Positions 42,771-54,314 of a stretch of DNA of 64,000 nt are shown one piece after another. This DNA is from Daucus carota subsp. sativus. Taxonomy: Eukaryota > Streptophyta > Magnoliopsida > Apiales > Apiaceae. Location of the stretch: contig NC_030381.2 of assembly GCF_001625215.2 (NCBI RefSeq), positions 42,530,689 through 42,594,688 on the forward strand, written 5' to 3'. Position 1 is the first letter of the stretch, and each line of letters opens with the position of its first letter. A program made the translations under genes and the position numbers. The notes under the pieces are model-generated. The model made no database searches. It worked only from the letters and a program-made list of their open reading frames with translations, and was not told the DNA's origin.

Positions 42771-43949
42771 TTATAAACTTCATAAGATTTGGAATCATAT
42801 GTAATTTTTTGTTTTTGTTGTAAAAATGTATGATGTACTTATAAGTCGGTATTCAAACACTATTAACAACTTATAAGTCCAAACCAACTTCTCAATTACA
42901 ATCCATTTCATTACTCTCAGTATAAAGTCACTTTCTTTTAAAACGGCCCCTATATGATATGTACATTAATATGCGCTCAATATTATATTTTGAATTGGTT
43001 TTTTTTTTTTTAAATGAAGTTAAATCAAGTTTACTTCATTTTAACAATATGTATTATAATCTGATTCCATTCTTATCTAGATATGAATAGATTACTCTAT
43101 TTGACGTGTATATTTAACATAGTTTTATATGAGATTTGCCCGAAAATCACATACATGCATGCACAAATATATATAAGATTTTCAACTTGATCCATACAAA
43201 GAATTATTTCAGACTTTTTCTATCATATTTTTCAGCTTATATTAAATTTATGTGTAGTAAACAATGAAGAAAGTGCTCCGAAAAAACTGAACTCTACTTC
43301 TGGGAGGCTTATATTTACAGGTACTCTTTTTTTTTCTTTTTTTTTTTTGTAAAACGAGGTACTCTCTTTTTAATTTATTAAAAATGCAAAATGTGTCTAC
43401 TATTATCTTTATATTATTTGTTTGTGTAAGTCATGCATGCAATATTTATGTCAATCCAAGTAGATGGTTGATCTTGTTGAAAAATTCGACATAACTAATG
43501 TTGGAATATGTGGAGAGACGATAAAAAAATGTATATATCTAGAAGAAGAGAGATAGATGATTATATCGAGAAGATGTGATGACAATGATAAGGTTGCTGT
43601 AGATAGTAATCAAAAATCTCAGTTTGGAGAATAATACAGTGATTGCAAGAATAAATTCCTACCTTGAAAATGATAATAAAAGGAGGTGTATGATGTAGAA
43701 ATGTTGATAGGCGTGACATATATGAATGATAAGATTACAAATATTATATAAGTCTTGCGTGGTTTAGATTATAAAAGCCAAAGCCGTCATTCGACCCGCC
43801 CCGAGTCGTGGCGTGGCGGCGGCGTGTTTGTGTGCCCGCGAGGCACATGATAATATCATGCACATTCACATAGAGCACACACCAACATCATGCACTCTCA
43901 CACACCTTAGTTATTGTGTATTACACTTGCATGTGAGTTAATATAAAGC

Positions 43950-44112
43950 CACCAACCTCTTATATTAATTGTCTATGTTATAAGTGGATCACGGACCACC
44001 TACTTATTCATGTATATTTTTTTTTGCAGTGAGAACTAAGTACTTGCACAATACAACAAATGTCTAGAATACTCAGAAACTTCTATACGACAGCCGGAGG
44101 CACGGGTACTTT
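43950..44112 (+). pseudogene. Stray copy of AGL15-like exon 2
   Basis: TTGTCTATGTTATAAGTGGATC, the downstream acceptor and the exon closely match 49501-49640 of the MADS gene 5.5 kb away. The exon copy reads [18 protein letters not shown] with a TAA stop as its third codon, so it cannot replace the real exon. Similarity resumes after an inserted MITE at 44372 (GTAGTCTTTTAAGAAAGTTG against 49889), showing that intron was copied too. Confidence 0.9.
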
Positions 44113-44127
44113 ATTTTTTTTTTCTTT

Positions 44128-44371
44128 CTCCCTGTCCCATTTAATTTTATACGTTTCTTTTCAACTACTTGACACACATTTCAAAGCTCTCATAAAACAT
44201 ATTTCTGTAACTTATTTTTGAGATTTTTCTTTTCTGAATAAAAGTTTAACCTCCAAACTTTAATTCAGAAAAAATTTAAAAATAAATTATATAACTATAA
44301 TTTTTAGGAGCATTAAAGTCTGTACTGCGTCCCGGTCCCCCAAAGTATACTATCTAAGGGGACGGAGGGAG
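44128..44371. mobile_element. Stowaway-like MITE in the stray exon copy
   Basis: Ends CTCCCTGTCCCATTTAATTT and ...AAGGGGACGGAGGGAG, followed by TA; the left TA is lost. The interior has the fold-back halves TTTCTGAATAAAAGTTTAA and TTAATTCAGAAAAAATTT. It interrupts the duplicated MADS intron segment and so inserted after that duplication. Confidence 0.75.
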
Positions 44372-44709
44372 TAGTCTTTTAAGAAAGTTGTCTCATTAAA
44401 CGTGTACATAAAATTTGTACATAATGACATGACACTTGATGTTGAATGTTTTAATTTGGGTGGATGATGTGAATACATGTGGCCCATTCTAATTAAAATC
44501 CACATATCATTATGTACAAAATTTTGTACATAATTATGTGCACCAAACGTTTTTCTAAACGTATAAAAACTTTTATTCCTTATTTAAAAGCAATTTCTAC
44601 GCTTGTTAAGTATCTTTCTGTCTAGTTTTTGGATTCCCCAAGCTATTTTACTATTATAAGGTACCGTCGATGGACTTCTCTGTGCAAAGATTGTAGGTAT
44701 ATGATAATG

Positions 44710-45018
44710 GGTCCTGGTCCGTAACATACGTATGTCAAGGACCTGTTAAACAACACACAGCTTTCTGGCCGTTAGATGAATATCCAACAGTCAAGATTAT
44801 AACAAAAGTTTAATACGTACAATGCTTTTTAACCGCGAGACGGGGTTAAACAACACCGTCCGGCGGTTAAAAAGCGCTGAAAATGCCTCATTTCGTGCTT
44901 AAAAAATGCTGCCATAGGTTATAATCCTGGTCGCTGGATATTCATCTAACGGCGGGAAAACAGGCTGTTGGTTAAGGGTTCCGTGACAATTGGCATATGT
45001 ATCTTGGACAGAAGCGTC
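44710..45018. mobile_element. Decayed relative of the Mutator-type MITE at 16973
   Basis: It begins GGGTCCTGGTCC and shares internal blocks with the element at 16973: TTTCTGGCCGTTAGATGAAT, then a TCCAAC block, and GGTTATAATCCTGG...GCTGGATA. Its centre has two copies of a TTTTTAACCGC/GGTTAAAAAGCG inverted segment. The right end is diverged and no target duplication is assigned. Confidence 0.65.
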
Positions 45019-45124
45019 AGAGTACCAGCAACTAGTTTTTGTTTACATGATTGGCACCTTTTCAGCTAAAAATGCTAACACATTTTTGTTATGTGATAAT
45101 TACTTAGCAGTTCACAGGCTGGAC

Positions 45125-45345
45125 CCATACTTTGCGGTAAGCCAATACTAAGAGCTGCTGTTCCATCTCTGTGCACTCCTCATATGCAGAAAGCTGAGAA
45201 ACATGTTGCTAGGGCCCTGGAGAAGGCTGGCCTTAGTGGCCATTCGACCAGCAAGCTTGGACTCCAGTTACATGTTATAGTTGCAGAATTTGTTAACCAG
45301 ATTCAAGCAAAAAAGAAGAGTAGCTGGGGAAGTAAAGAGGGAGTC
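45125..45345 (+). pseudogene. Unrecognised gene fragment
   Basis: One frame, open from about 45118, reads GPILCGKPILRAAVPSLCTP then HMQKAEKHVARALEKAGLSG, HSTSKLGLQLHVIVAEFVNQ. It has the look of a conserved protein exon, yet it has no plausible start, and its open frame runs without a splice site into the antisense of the neighbouring SEUSS-like fragment near 45345. I do not recognise the parent protein. Confidence 0.55.
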
Positions 45346-46018
45346 TCTGCTGCTGAACTAAAGCTTGATGCTGAGAATTGGATGCTTGGAACTGCATGGA
45401 ATCTTGTTTTTGCAATAGTTGTTGTATAAACTGCTGTTGCAGAATATCTTCCTGCTTACTGTCCAATCGAGGTTTCTTCTGCACATGAGAAGCATTAAAT
45501 TGATCATGAACGAATCTGGGAGCATTTTGAAGTGGCGCTTGCCCTGTATCTTCAGTAGGCAAGGACGTGAAATTTGAAGCCCCTTGCTGCAGCTGCTTTT
45601 GTTGCATCAGTTGAAATTTTGAGTCTTGACTGGAGTATTGATGCACTGCGGACAACCCATCAATGAATGATGTTCCTGACATGCTTGTATTGTTGGATGA
45701 GAATGACATGGGTGAAGCTGGTAAACGCATGTAAGAATCTGTACTGATGCTTGCACTTCTCTGCAGATTAGGCCCTCCAGAAACTAACGAACTTTCCCCA
45801 ACACTGGGCCCAGAGCTTCTCACTCTGTTCAGCATTGTATTACTTGCATCCCCAGAAAATTGTCCCAAGTTAGGATGCATGCTGCCAGCAAGAGAATTCA
45901 ACGAGTTCCCGAAAGCTGTATTCATGTTTGTGTTTTCCAATGTATTCTACTCTTGGAAGAGAATTCCAGAACTTGAAGAAGAATGTGATCCGCCTCCAGC
46001 CATCCGAGAAGCCGCCAT
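45346..46018 (-). pseudogene. SEUSS-like (SLK) transcriptional adaptor fragment
   Basis: From ATG 46018 the frame reads MAASRMAGGGSHSSSSSGIL, the N-terminus of SEUSS-like LIM-domain-binding co-regulators, but hits a TAG at 45947-45949. Beyond it the frame continues with family text: NMNTAFGNSLNSLAG, SGPSVGESSLVSGGPNLQRS, MRLPASPMSFSSNNTS, KKPRLDSKQEDILQQQFIQQ and HQALVQQQ. It ends abruptly at about 45346 where the unrelated fragment on the other strand begins. The LIM-binding domain and all later exons are absent, so this is a truncated pseudogene. Whether introns were lost (a processed copy) cannot be judged here. Confidence 0.88.
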
Positions 46019-46177
46019 TTGCCTCCCTGATTTTTTGTGGCCGGAGTCCAATAGGCACCTGAGATTTCCTGTCTAGAGAGAAGAGCTGGTACTGCGTAGT
46101 TAAAGAAAGAAAGGTTAGTATGCGGAAGAGATTTGTGAATCATAGTCTCCGTCCCACTGTATTCTCGGTTTTTTTTT

Positions 46178-47121
46178 TAAGGAAAATAGATTTTTTTACC
46201 CTCCAACTTATTATTTATTTAGAAACATACCACTCAACTATAATCTTTTTCTTTTTCGTCACTAATGTTAGGTTCGAATTTTTTTTGTCACTTATTAACA
46301 CTATATTATTCATTTTAGCATTATTAAAATATAGTGATAATCAGCAATATAATTGTGATTTGATATATGTCGATATTTTTATATGTAGTACTCCATAATA
46401 TTGCAGGTTGCCACTATATTGTTATAATGCTAAAAAAAATGACATAATGTTAATAATCAAATCAAAATCTAACGTTAGTGAACAAAAAAAATCCAACTTT
46501 TTTTTAGAAAAAAAACCAACTTTAAATTCAAACGTTAAATTTATTCAGAAGAAATAAAATAAAATAATTTTTGAAACCAAAATTTTTAGGAGTCTCAAAA
46601 TGCGTGTCTAACTCTGGTCCTCCATAGTAAACTACCTAGGACACATATGTAGTAATACATACTCCCTCCGTCCCTTTCAATAGTTTACGTACACTGTTTG
46701 CTCGTATTTTGAGGCTTCTATAAAGTATAGTTTCGTAATTTTTTTAAAAAAAAATTCTTTTTTTAATAAAAATTTAAACATCAAACTTTTATTCAGAGAA
46801 AAAATATTTTAAAAATATATTATGGAACTATACTTTAAATAAGCATGTAAAAACATGTCAAAAAGTAACGTAAAGAAATGAGGGGGAGTATAAAGATATA
46901 GACAGATATCAGATTATCATAATATTGCAGACTAACACTATATTTTAATAATGCTAAAAAGAATAACATAGTGTTAATAATCAAATCCGAACCTAACGTT
47001 AGTGATAAAAAAAATTTGAACCTAACATTAGTGACAAAAAAAGAAAAAAAATATAGTTCAGTGGTAGGTTTCTAAATAAATAATAAGTTGGGTGGCAAAA
47101 AAATCTATTTTCCCTTTTTTA
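46178..47121. mobile_element. Long fold-back element with nested MITE
   Basis: The left arm (GGAAAATAGATTTTTTTACC ... CACTAATGTTAGGTTCGAAT ... AACACTATATTATTCATTTT) and the right arm (47121 leftward) are complementary over about 180 bp. A second copy of the inner arm lies at about 46430-46500. A Stowaway-like MITE is inserted in the middle. It starts about 100 bp beyond the SEUSS-like fragment. Confidence 0.7.
46662..46888. mobile_element. Nested Stowaway-like MITE
   Basis: Left end CTCCCTCCGTCCCTTTCAAT, right end ACGTAAAGAAATGAGGGGGAG, flanked by TA on both sides (46660-46661 and 46889-46890). The inner fold-back includes AAACTATAC/TATAGTTT matches. It lies inside the fold-back element at 46178-47121. 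Confidence 0.75.
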
Positions 47122-48435
47122 AATAAAAACTTTTCAAAAATAGTAAAATCTCCTTTCAGCTATTTTTTCAAATCTATCCCCGGCGCTTCCTCCACTTTTC
47201 TTACTCTTTTTTATTATTGTATGTTACTTTATACATTTTTCTTAGCCTTCATATTTCAACCCCAATATAAAGAATAGTGGTGCTAAATGTAGGAGTTCAA
47301 TCCAATTATAACCCACGATTATAGAAGAAACCAGCTTTGTTCATATTTTCTCAAAGGTTCAATTTGCAGGTACATCGTACCTCGTTTTCTCTCTCCGTCT
47401 AAATGTGTGTATTGGATAAATACCTTCGTTTCATAAGGTTTTAGTCGATTAATGAATATTTTTAAAATTATAATGATCAGTGAAGTTGTATTTTTGCAAA
47501 CCTCTGAAAGCTGCGAAAACATTTTGATTAGTCAAATTGACTGTACTTTAACTGAAATTTATATGTATTATATAATTAAAAAAATAATAAAGATTATATC
47601 GTTAAAAAGTATATTTTATCTATTTTAATATGCAACTTTTAATTTTACAAATAATGAATAAATAATTGTAATGTTTAGTCAAAAATTGGTCAATTCAACT
47701 TATCGAAAATCAAAATGAACATGTAAAAATAGTCGGAGGAGAAAGTAGGATGTGACAAAAGTGTGATAAAAGTGTAATATATTTGAGAGACAGAGATGCC
47801 AAATTTGCTTAATAAAATTAAAATCATTTACAAAATACTTTAGTATTGGTTTGTTCAAAAAAAATAAATACTTTATTGGTACTGAGAATTATAATGCAAC
47901 GAGTTCGTAAAATGTAACTGCAATTCTGCAAATACCCACGCTATAAAATTCTCCCTCCATTTTTCTATAATCTTTTGATTTTTGACATATATTTAAATTC
48001 CTTTTTTCTTTAAAATAAAATTTTGATTATATTTTTTAATTAATACAAAAATTTTGTAAGTTCAATATTTTTAATTATATCATTAAAACATTAATCATCG
48101 GTATCAAGAATTAAAACGATCCGTAACAAGGGGTCAATGTGATCCGACATCGAAGTGTTGACAAAAGTTAAAAAAGAAACAAGAAGTTGCAGAAAACAAG
48201 TCAAGGGGGGTCTTGACCCTTGATATAGAAGTTTGAGTGGACCCACAAAAAAGATTTACATATATCATTCCCATGCAAATTCATCCAATTTGTACTAATA
48301 AATCACCCCCAATTCCCAAATTTACCATCTACTTTTAAGCATACAGATTGATAGGAAAGGGCAAGTGAGATTTTTAGTTTTGGGGTTTTGACAGAAAGTG
48401 AGAATCTGGGGTTGCCTAAAATCAAAAAACAAGAG

Positions 48436-51400
48436 ATGGGTCGAGGAAAGATCAAGAAAAAGAAGATTGATGATGCTAGAGGAATCAAATTCTCTAAAGC
48501 TCGTGCTACCTTGCTCAAGAAAGCCCATGAACTTTCAGTTCTTTGTGATGCTGAAGTTGCTGTTATAATCTTTTCTAGGACTGGACAACTGTATGAGTTT
48601 GCTAGCTCTAGGTATCTGTGAATTTATTCTTTGTAATCTTGGTTTTGATTATTGTGCTTCTTGATGTTTTGATTTTTCTGATTGTTAGATGTTTCTGTAT
48701 ATCAACTGGGTACTTTTCTTTGGGAAGTTTGATAGCATTTTTACTTGCATATTTTGTAGTTTGTGATATCTAGATATTTTTTGGGGGGTGGACAACAAGG
48801 GTTTATGTCTGTTTTGATGATTATGTTGCGTAGATATTCTGGGGTGCCATATATATTTGAAAAAATTTATAGCTATTATACTAAATTACACATCGCAAGC
48901 AGGAAAGTTGGGAAGATTTTGATTGACTGGTAAAGTCTTGAATCTGTGTTTGACAAGTAAGCTTAACTACGATAGGTTACTATCACAAGATCCATCTTCT
49001 TTATGTAAGGAGTCGGAGCCACCATTACTATGGGGGGAGCTGAGGTCAATGTCTGTGTTTTTGCATTTGTTATGTTCTTCGAATCTTGAATGTTTATGCT
49101 ATCTGTATTGTATTCTTCGACTGTCGAAGGGTGATGTCATCCATATTATTTTCCTAGATTACTTTGCGACTCCCTTTACTTGCTACTAATTAGGTCAAAG
49201 ACTTATCGCTTGGCATATATAGTTGCCCATGTTTATATCCGATTAAATGTCATTATAGCAATCCTACGAGGGAAGAATAATATATTCAATGATGTTTAAA
49301 TTCATTACCATGCTTCATTTTCTATTTACTGATAATTACTTGTTTGATTCTGTTCATAAGAAAAGTTTTCTAGATATAGAGTGTTGGAGTTCATTAGCCA
49401 ACTTATTATGCACGGAAGAATATATGTAAATGATAAGTAAGCACTGAAAGTGTGGATAAGCGGAAAAGCATTTATATATTCGTACATGCCACCATATTAC
49501 TTGTCTATGTTATAAGTGGATCACCTGCTTATCTATATATGTTTTTTGTTGCAGTGTGAACCAAGTGCTTGCACGATACAACAAATGTCTAGAATACTCA
49601 GAAGCTTCTAAACTACAGCCGGAGGCACAGGTACTTTCTACTTTTATTATTTCCTTTGTGCAATTCTGAAGCTCTCTTGCAATATGCGTGTGTAATATAT
49701 TCATATATAATCTATCTTACGAGAGCGCCCAAACAGCTGCATACATCATACATGACTTTTCCTGTTTGATTATTTTAAGGCTAATGTTTTTGTAGGTTGA
49801 GAAAAGTGCTTTTTCTTTATGAGGTTCACTTGATGTGGACATTTCGAGGTTTACAGTTTTTTTTCCTTTTTCCCTCTTATAGTTTATTAGTAGTCTTTTA
49901 AGGAAGTTGGCTCATTAAACGTAAACAAACTTTGGTAGTACATTACTACTACCATTTAATATCACATCATTTACATGTTATACCATATATAATGCTTAAT
50001 AGAAGCTTTTTCTTTTTGCTCAGTAAATAACATGCTATTTAACAATGTTGATCTTCAAAACTTCCAAAATTTGATGATTGTAGTTTTTAGTGTGCATGCT
50101 TCTGTTCACGGTTGTTTGTATTGTTCAATCCACAAGATTCTCCGGATACAACCTATCTGGAGGCGCTACATCAACAGTTGTCTTTTTCTCACGTTCATTG
50201 CTTAAAATTAAGTTCCCAAAGATATGAGTTCATCTAGAAGTGGTGGACATTATTTCCCGGTCTTTTTTTTGCAGTGATCATTGAATAGGTCTCATATGCG
50301 GTTTAATTTACTCAGAGTTCATATCTACGAATCGTGTAATCCTTTTAGTAATTACATTTATGATTTTATCGAGGCAAATGTGTTATGCTGCCGTGTTCTG
50401 TTTGTGTTTAAAACTGTTATATTATAAATTCTTCCAATTTGTAGAGTGGTAATGTGTATCTTAAGGTTGCTGTCCATAGTTACTTCTCTCGAATATGATC
50501 CTTTTGCAAAAGTTTTAGAATCAAGGTGCAGTTCTTCCTGATTATAGAGCCATCACAATTGTGGTACAGGATCATGTGCATAACCAGCAGTGTCAGCAGG
50601 ATCTTGATTCTTCCAAATCAAGATACTTATATATTTACATATATGTGGCTTTCAGAACTTTCCTGCTTGGTGACTTTCTTAGTAGTATAAAACTTTCTGC
50701 AAGTATATATCTTTGAAGTGGGTTATTAGCAGACATTAGCTATATCATGAACCCCTCCAATAATGCAATATATTGACATATAACACTTCATTACACCTTT
50801 TTATCAGGTACTTGGTGTTTGATTTGACAGATCCATATTCTACTTAGATTTTAAAGCATTCTATTGTACCAGTTTAGTAGAATCAATAAACAAATTCTGG
50901 AAATCAATTAAATCACTATTTATCTTCATCTTCCTATCTCCTCTACTCCATTCCTCTCTTGGTGTAATTAGTTCGTCCCAAAGTATGATATATTATACAA
51001 GAGATATACCATCTTCGAACTGAAAAAGGTGATTTTTCCCAGTTATTATCACTTTACCTTTATAATATAAATTATCAGTACTTGTTACTATGATATATTA
51101 ATAAGTGGTAATGGATTAGAGTTCCAATTTCTTTATGTCTCTCTTTCTAAATGTATGTATTAAATCTTCTTATTCCTTATGACTGTACATGATCTCCTTC
51201 ACATTGTATCTGACATATACTTGTAAATCTGTTGTAGAAGATAACTTCTGACGAGCTAGTTGTTCGGAAAGAGGAGGCTGCACAGATTACACAAAGACAG
51301 ACGTAAGCTTGGTATTAGCTTTCTGAATGATTTCAAAAACTTTGGAGGCTCCTCATTTTTCATAAATTTACTATTGATCTTGTAGGATATTGCTTGGCTA

Positions 51401-53306
51401 TGACCTTACTGAATTGGGACTAGCTGAGTTAAAGCAGCTGGAACAGCTATTGAATGAGGGGTTACTATCTGTGAAGGAAAGGAAGGTTGAATGTTGTTCC
51501 TTCATTTTAATTAATAAAAGTGACTGTTTGTACAAATATAGAACATAGGATGCTGCTTTCTATACTTTGTGTAAGGTTTAACAAGCAATTTTGCCATTTC
51601 AGGAGCAAATGTTGATTTATGAGATTGAACAAGCAAGAATGAAGGTAAACAACTTGTATTATGTAACAGGCATTTGACTGACTTAGAACTAAAATGATAA
51701 TTTTAACTCCAAGTAAGGACAATGTCACATACGAATCTATAAATGTTTTTCTTTTTCTAGCTTGATGGAAAAAGGTTTCACCTAAGCTTTTTTGCTTAAC
51801 AAGAAACTTCCTTCTCACTGCTTCCGCATAAAATAAAATAAAAAAGCAGTATCCAAGAAAATTTTCTCCTTCTCCCAGAGAAAATAGATTAGTTTACCGA
51901 CTGAAGAAAGAACATTGCACACTACGAGCGTGGAAATTGGTATTGCAGTTGGTACTTGCCTGCAAAATTTTGGGTTGCTTATGCATAGTTTAAAAAGTTA
52001 ACAACGTTAATAAAATGGGTTTTGCTCAAGTGCGCACAAAAAACATTTATGCAGTATATAGTTTTCAATTTTTTAATGCTAAATTAGTGGCTAGCGAGAA
52101 TAAAGCATCCTTATCATTCTGGAACTAATTATATCACCTGCCAATTTTATTGGATCATGAAAATTTTTTCTTGTTTTCAGGAGAAGCAGGTCATGCTGGA
52201 AAATGAACAGCTCCAGAAACAGGCCAGTGACTTTTCCCTTGTGATACACCTTACTGTGATTTTCTAGCCTGCAAGCTCCTTTACAACCTACATAAAAGCC
52301 CTTTTTTGTTGGTCATAATTTTTGATTTATACAATGTTCAGATTGAGGAACTACAAAGCTATTTGCAAACAAGTGTCCAACGCGTGCCACGTTTTCTGGA
52401 GTACAGTCAGGGAGCGAAAACTTTTCAAGAAACTCATGGCGCCACAGGTCATGATACAATTTATCCTCGCTTTCAGAAGATGCAGATCATGCCTGAGAAC
52501 AAAAATGTTCTGAAACAGGTAAAGCAAACTGTCCCTCATGATAAACTCCTCATTGTTGTTCTCTAGTCGGAAAGCTTCTTCAAACCCAACATGAACACCC
52601 TTTGTAATTGATTAAAATCTATCAATTTGTCATGATTTTTTAGTTTGAGGAGCTACAAAGTTATACACCACCAGTAGCGCAACCAGTTCCACGTTTTCCG
52701 GACTACACTCAGATACAGACAAGTTTCCCGGAAACTCATGTGACAACAAGTCATGATAAATTCTATCCTTCTAGTATCCCTCTCTAGTATCCCTCTCTAG
52801 TATGTAAACTCAGGAGAAGCATGTTATGCCAGAGAACAAAAATTTGGCGAAACAGGCAGGTCAAAGTATCCCTCTCTAGTATGTAAGCTTTTACATAACC
52901 GATATGAACACCCTTTATCAATGATCATAATATTCATTTAATACGATGTTCAGTTTGAGGAGCAACAGAGAAGAGAAGTCTCAAGTTTTCTAGAGTACAG
53001 TCAGGAAAAGAGAAGTTTCCCAGAAACCCATAGTAACCCGGGTCCAGACGCAGTATGCAAAAGCGGAGCAGAGAATTCTGGTTTATGTACAACCCTGGAA
53101 CTTGGGTATAACCCCCCCTTCCCCACTCTCATTTGTTTATGTATAATTCTTCAGGGATGTTTTGTATTTGGTTATGCTGTGATTCTACTAAGTTGTTGGT
53201 GCACAGGACTCCATTTTTGAAGCAGCTGAAGCGGAAAGAACCAGAGCAAGAAACTGCTGAAATTGAAACTTCTTCTGGAACTGCTGAACGTCAATATGAC
53301 ATGTGA
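48436..53306 (+). CDS. AGL15-like MIKC MADS-box transcription factor
   Basis: Nuclear DNA-binding regulator of the AGL15/AGL18 clade, known for repressing flowering and promoting embryonic programmes. Best in-frame model: 48436-48611, 49555-49630, 51238-51302, 51386-51485, 51603-51644, 52181-52222, 52342-52518, 52813-52854, 52954-53105 and 53207-53306 (323 residues). The MADS domain ([20 protein letters not shown]...) is followed by a K-domain on exons of typical sizes (65, 100, 42 and 42 bp): [48 protein letters not shown]. The end TTLELG...SSGTAERQ parallels the AGL15 tail. Two introns would use GC donors (CAG|GCCAGT at 52223, CAG|GCAGGT at 52855). A further exon-like block from 52644 has no in-frame donor; if used, translation would stop at 52787. 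The C-terminal exon choice is therefore uncertain, the first six exons are firm. Confidence 0.85.
52181..53105 (+). repeat. Three tandem copies of a two-exon block in the MADS gene
   Basis: A unit of roughly 300 bp, consisting of a 42-bp K-domain exon, a short intron and a C-domain exon, occurs three times. The 42-bp parts read [14 protein letters not shown] (52181), [14 protein letters not shown] (52477) and [14 protein letters not shown] (52813). The following parts read [10 protein letters not shown]...VPRFLEYSQ (52342), [10 protein letters not shown]...VPRFPDYTQ (52644) and EEQQRREV...SSFLEYSQ (52954). The introns also match (AAGCTTyTT....CAACCnACATrAACACCCTTT). A 13-bp motif TATCCCTCTCTAG is repeated near 52776-52800 and at 52867. 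Confidence 0.88.
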
Positions 53307-54314
53307 TTCCTGAGCTGAATTCCGTATAAACAAGCTCATGCTTGTTGTTGAGCCACTGGCAATCTGATGACATTAAGAAAAAATCTGACATGTTACCTTT
53401 CTTTCTAAACGAAATTGGATTTCGCTGAATGTTGTTTAAATTTCACTGACTGAGCTAATAACATGTCAAGTGTAGGTACATAATATCATAGATGTTCTCT
53501 TTCTCTGGAAAAACTAGAATCCCTGTATTGCCTCTTGCGGGGCTTTCAGTATTCTTTTTCTTTTCTTCGTTTTGAAATTTGTTTACAGTTGTATTTTGCC
53601 TTGAGTATTTAGAGGATATGCTTTAAACAACGCATTTCTCTGCATTGTGCACCTGTTTCCTTGTGTTTATTCGTGTTTTTGTAAACAATCAAGTCTAAAG
53701 AAGACAAGTAGTATTTCAGATTTCCTCATTTTCATGTATACTTGCACATAATAAGCATCAGCGCCATTGACTTTCAAATTTCTTGTTAAAATCTTTGTAC
53801 TGGATCGGCTGGGCCCCATTGACTTTCAAATTTCTTGTTAAAATCTTTGTACATTACTACTGACTATAGAATAGTCAGGGCGTTTGACTTTTTACACGTA
53901 TTTTAAGGAAGTTTGACAACATGTTTAATTAGTATTTTTGAAATTTCTTTTTTCTGAATAAAAATTACAAAAATATTAACATTTATCATAGGGTCAAAGC
54001 ACCTAAAATTACATGTAAAAAGTCAAACGATCTATATAATAGACCAGAGGGAGCTTCTAGATTTATTAGTTGGAAGTACTTGTTCGTACTGTTTGTGTAA
54101 AAAGTCAAGAATTACTTATAAAAAGTCGAGAATACTAACTTTTGTTTCATGACTTTTATTTCTTTCCCAAACATTTTAATCACTTATAAGTTTTAACTTC
54201 GCTTCTGATTTCTATTTCACTTTTTTATTTTAACCAAAACAACTTATTTTAAACTCACCCAAACGACCTCTAATTTTTTTCAATTTTCTTATAAAAGTTA
54301 TCCTAAAAGTCATA

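Larger units (their letters stand above)
41661..48435. other. Transposon and gene-fragment patchwork
   Basis: Nearly 7 kb without an intact gene. Besides the entries listed separately, it holds AT-rich DNA, a divergent pair of MITE-like ends at about 47388-47745 (CTCTCCGTCTAAATGTGTGT against AACATGTAAAAATAGTCGGA) and an unpaired CTCCCTCCATTTTTCTATAA at 47952. The last 200 bp before 48436 are the AGL15-like promoter and leader. Confidence 0.6.
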
